From: Georgenia yuyongxinii
Lineage (GTDB): Bacteria; Actinomycetota; Actinomycetes; Actinomycetales; Actinomycetaceae
Assembly: GCF_006352065.1 (NCBI RefSeq)
Contig: NZ_CP040915.1
Coordinates: forward strand, 744,001-808,000
Reading direction: 5' to 3'
Length of the DNA stretch: 64,000 bases
Of the stretch, positions 61,889 to 64,000 are shown one piece after another (positions within the stretch are counted from its first letter, which is position 1; every line of letters begins with the position of its first letter). The translations under genes were made by a program, and so were the position numbers. Below the pieces are notes generated by a model. That model was given only the letters and a program-made list of their open reading frames with translations, did no database searches and was not told the DNA's origin.

Positions 61889-62443
61889 CAGGGTGGTCGA
61901 GGCGTCCTCGAGCAGCTTGGCGTCGAAGCCCATGCCGGCCATGACGGCGAAGGCCTGGCCGTCGACCTCGCCGATGTCGAGGAGGTGACGTCCGCGGTCG
62001 ACGGCGAGCCGTACACCCTCGGTGGGGTCGTCGGGCAGGCCGAGGTTGGTCGCCAGGAGGTTGCCGGTGCCGGCGGGCAGCACGGCCAGGGCGGCCTCGC
62101 TACCGGCCAGGCCCTGGACGCACGAGCGAACGGTGCCGTCCCCGCCGCTGACGAAGACGACCTCGGCGCCCTCTGCGACCGCCTGGCGGGCCTGGCCGGC
62201 GCCGGGGTCCTCCGGCGTGGTCTCGAACCACAGCGGGACCGGCCAGCCCGCCGCGGCCAGGGTCTCTTCGATGGTGGCGCGAAGCTCGTCCAGGCCCTCG
62301 ACCCGTGCGGGATTGACCACGACCGCGGTGCGCAGGGGGCCGTCGTGCTTGACGCGCTGGCGGTCGGCGGGCTCGGGGTGCTCGCCCACCGCGCCAGTAC
62401 CGGCGGTGGCGGGCGTCGCGACTGCCTTTTGGTTCGTGTCCAC
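61415..62443 (-). CDS. Diacylglycerol/lipid kinase-family protein (full length)
   Basis: A 342-residue protein from the GTG at 62443. Residues about 38-170 are the DAGK catalytic domain: LRTAVVVNPARVEGLDELRA, VVFVSGGDGTVRSCVQGLAG (GGDGT nucleotide loop) and LAVLPAGTGNLLATNLGLPD. The C-terminal domain has FAVMAGMGFDAKLLEDAS and the block duplicated at 22.7 kb. It phosphorylates diacylglycerol or a sphingoid/glycolipid at the membrane. Compared with the lipid kinase at 7267 it is clearly a different subfamily. The 40 N-terminal residues are low complexity. Confidence 0.88.
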   Translation of the reverse strand: MDTNQKAVATPATAGTGAVGEHPEPADRQRVKHDGPLRTAVVVNPARVEGLDELRATIEETLAAAGWPVPLWFETTPEDPGAGQARQAVAEGAEVVFVSGGDGTVRSCVQGLAGSEAALAVLPAGTGNLLATNLGLPDDPTEGVRLAVDRGRHLLDIGEVDGQAFAVMAGMGFDAKLLEDASTTLKARVGSLAYVLSALKHLRDRPMRVQIQIDDDPPLRRRARTVVVGNVGRLQGGVRLLADAEPDNGQLDVAILAPRHLTDWVALAWGILRRHEHVPRMEVLRGSRITITSDRDQPCQLDGDVIDPRRVLAATVRPAALWLCVYQPDRSPDLAEGSPNKR

Positions 62444-62560
62444 GTGGGCCCTTTCTAGGGTTGGTGCTGCTGGCGCTGGCTCGGGCGGCGAAAGCTGAGG
62501 CGAGCGGCCGTTGCTGCCGCTCGCCTCAGCTGGGGGCCGTGGTGAGGCGGCCCTCATCTG

Positions 62561-63064
62561 TCAGTCGTTGTGGGCGTCGTCGCGGGTGTAGTTCTCGGTG
62601 CGCTCGTCGTCGTCGCCCTCGATCTCCTTGGCGAGCATGGCGGCGCCGACGGCCCAGATCGCGGCGCCGATGAGGCCGATCCACACGCCGATGTCGGAGG
62701 AGAGGTCGTCGCCGCGCTCGAGGCCGCCCATCGGGTTGATGGCGAAGGCGAGGCACTGCAGGGTCGCGGCGATGCCGACGGCCATGGTGACGAGGGTGAG
62801 GCCGCGGTGCTGGCCACGGCGTGCGCGCTTGGTGGCGTAGACCAGGGCGAGGAGCAGGCCCAGGCCGAGGTAGGCGATGAAGGGCACGAGGGAGTCGGTC
62901 TCGTACCCGGTTCGGGGGTCGGCGCCGTCGGCCGGGTTCACCCAGTTCATGAACGGGGAGATGTTGAAGACGAGGATGCCGGCGGCCGCTGCGGCGAGCC
63001 CGGTGGTCCTGGCCCGTCGGGTGTCGCGGGTCGCGGAGGTGGCGTTCGTGCGCGGTGCAGTCAT
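62561..63064 (-). CDS. Hypothetical four-helix membrane protein
   Basis: A 167-residue protein with a basic N-terminus, four membrane helices (TTGLAAAAAGILVFNISPFM, PFIAYLGLGLLLALVYATK, LTLVTMAVGIAATLQCLAFA, IGVWIGLIGAAIWAVGAAML) and an acidic tail. The ATG at 63064 is taken; the open frame extends upstream into Arg/Ser-rich sequence. No family recognised; similar proteins occur widely in Micrococcales as uncharacterised. It lies 117 bases from the lipid kinase, possibly co-transcribed. Confidence 0.65.
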   Translation of the reverse strand: MTAPRTNATSATRDTRRARTTGLAAAAAGILVFNISPFMNWVNPADGADPRTGYETDSLVPFIAYLGLGLLLALVYATKRARRGQHRGLTLVTMAVGIAATLQCLAFAINPMGGLERGDDLSSDIGVWIGLIGAAIWAVGAAMLAKEIEGDDDERTENYTRDDAHND

Positions 63065-63259
63065 GTGAGATCCGTTCTGGGGAAGTGAGAAGGCGGCACG
63101 GGGGACGGTCGGCTGGACCGGGTGTGCGCCACGGGAGGTAGCAGCCTGACCTGTGCGACCGGAGGCCGCATCTTGGGCTGAGCCACTCGCAGCCGTCGTC
63201 GTAGGCGCGACCATGCCGGAGAGGCGCGCCGGGCCCGGCCGAGACCGGCCGGTGCGGGC

Positions 63260-63649
63260 TCAAGCTGATGTGGTGACCGACGCCTGGTGGACGGCGGTGG
63301 CGGCGGGAAGGGCCCCGTCGTGGTCGACGACGTCGACCAGCTCGCCGATCATGGTGACGTCGAGCAGGAACCGGACCACGTCGGACGGGCTGATGAAGAT
63401 GGGGCGCTGGTCGGTGTGCTGGGTGAGCCGGCTCAACGTAGCGATCGCCGACGAGTCCATGAAGGTGACGTGGCGGGTATCGACCTCGACCGGCTGGTCG
63501 TACCGCACGGCCTCCCGGACGGCGTGGAGCAGGTCTGCCTTGGTGGCCAGGTCGAGCTCGCCGGAGAGCACCAGGCGGACGCGATCCTCCATGGCGAACA
63601 GCGCGACGGTGCCGGGCTCGGGCTCGGGGAGCGGGGAGTGGGCAGCCAT
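63260..63649 (-). CDS. STAS-domain anti-sigma factor antagonist-like protein
   Basis: A 129-residue protein with the STAS pattern: RVRLVLSGELDLATKADLLH, VEVDTRHVTFMDSSAIATLS (DSSAI contains the serine phosphorylated by anti-sigma kinases) and RPIFISPSDVVRFLLDVTMI. Such proteins bind an anti-sigma kinase to free a sigma factor. The ATG at 63649 is chosen; the frame is open to 63829. No anti-sigma kinase is adjacent, so the partner is elsewhere. The longer tail after the domain may be unstructured. Confidence 0.85.
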   Translation of the reverse strand: MAAHSPLPEPEPGTVALFAMEDRVRLVLSGELDLATKADLLHAVREAVRYDQPVEVDTRHVTFMDSSAIATLSRLTQHTDQRPIFISPSDVVRFLLDVTMIGELVDVVDHDGALPAATAVHQASVTTSA

Positions 63650-63843
63650 GGTGGCCTCTTCTCCCGAGGTGGGTAACCACTTCGGTTGGTATGGGCGATG
63701 GACGAGAGGCCATGCCGCGGTAAGAACTCGATCCGCTGGTCCGTTCCGGCAGGGGCCGAGGCGCAACGCGGAGCCTTGAGTGGTGCTGAGCGGGTCGGTA
63801 CCCGCTGGCGGTGCGTGGGCCTCACGCACCGTCTACAGTGTAA

Positions 63844-63858
63844 GTGTACGGTGTACAC
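63844..63858. promoter_or_regulatory. TetR-type palindromic operator
   Basis: GTGTACGGTGTACAC is a perfect 6-3-6 inverted repeat, 57 bases upstream of the GTG of the gene at the window edge. The position suits autoregulation by that TetR-like protein. Confidence 0.6.
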
Positions 63859-63915
63859 GTACGCAAGTCCTGCCGCAGCCTGTGGTGGCTATGGAGCAAT
63901 CAGCTGAGGAGTGCA

Positions 63916-64000
63916 GTGCCCACAACACGAAAGCCCGCCGAGGGGGAAGCGTCGCAGCACGGCGGCGCGGGACGTCGTCGTGAGCCGTTGAGCCGGGAGC
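63916..64000 (+). CDS. Start of a probable TetR-family regulator (cut by window end)
   Basis: Only 28 codons are present: VPTTRKPAEGEASQHGGAGR then RREPLSRE. A GTG start follows GAGGAG by four bases. The ending PLSRE is the usual lead into the TetR helix-turn-helix (PLSRERVL..A). With the palindrome upstream, a TetR/AcrR regulator is the best guess; the rest lies outside the window. Confidence 0.5.
   Translation, partial: MPTTRKPAEGEASQHGGAGRRREPLSRE

Overview
This is a high-GC stretch of an actinobacterial chromosome. The codon use, AfsR/SARP and LuxR-type regulators, DUF1269 and Asp23/DUF2273 proteins and a Crp/GlxR-type palindrome suggest Micrococcales or a close relative; the order is inferred, not proven. 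No rRNA operon, complete tRNA, CRISPR array, integrase or phage gene is visible. The window mixes intact operons with much mobile-element debris: relics of the IS256, IS30, IS3, IS481 and IS21 families and fragments of catabolic genes.

Layout. 0.2-3 kb: a lysyl-phosphatidylglycerol-synthase-like membrane protein, a small monooxygenase-like protein and a ligase C-terminal fragment. 2.97-4.3 kb and 15.05-16.35 kb: two copies of a module holding a DUF1269 gene and ending in a tRNA/tmRNA 3'-end-like sequence and a hairpin. Between them lie SRPBCC, BtrH-like, lipid kinase, CorA, PAP2 and HdeD genes and a large SARP regulator. 17-18.5 kb: a CPBP-like membrane protein, then debris. 18.6-22.5 kb: an ECF sigma factor with a partner gene, divergent from a six-gene Asp23/Gls24-DUF2273-AmaP envelope-stress operon. 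22.7-24.9 kb: a truncated lipid kinase and a frameshifted IS256 element.

25-37 kb is the most interesting block: a GntR(FCD) regulator and a dehydrogenase, divergent from a ribose-type ABC importer followed by a DUF1537 kinase, a 6PGDH-like oxidoreductase, a 612-residue protein and a RuBisCO-like protein. This order and family set match D-apiose/D-apionate catabolism: lactonase ApnL, oxidoisomerase ApnO, kinase OiaK and decarboxylase OiaX, giving L-erythrulose 1-phosphate. Two copies of a TGGCATACCA site and a recognisable promoter lie between the divergent units. An epimerase and lutABC (L-lactate oxidation) follow in the same direction.

41-45 kb holds two membrane proteins and a large LuxR/NB-ARC regulator. 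45.4-47.6 kb is a nested IS30/IS3 graveyard. 47.7-53.8 kb holds a TSUP transporter, a crotonase relic, an IclR regulator with a damaged N-terminus, a malic-enzyme relic, malate synthase G and a GlcG/HbpS protein, which points to glyoxylate assimilation. A third tRNA/tmRNA-end-like sequence lies at 54.0 kb, followed by an IS21 relic. 55-64 kb holds DUF4386 and CBS-domain proteins, a PadR-DUF1048-ABC exporter operon whose ATPase is broken, an IS481 relic, a full-length lipid kinase (parent type of the 22.7 kb fragment), a membrane protein, a STAS protein and the start of a TetR gene preceded by a palindromic operator.
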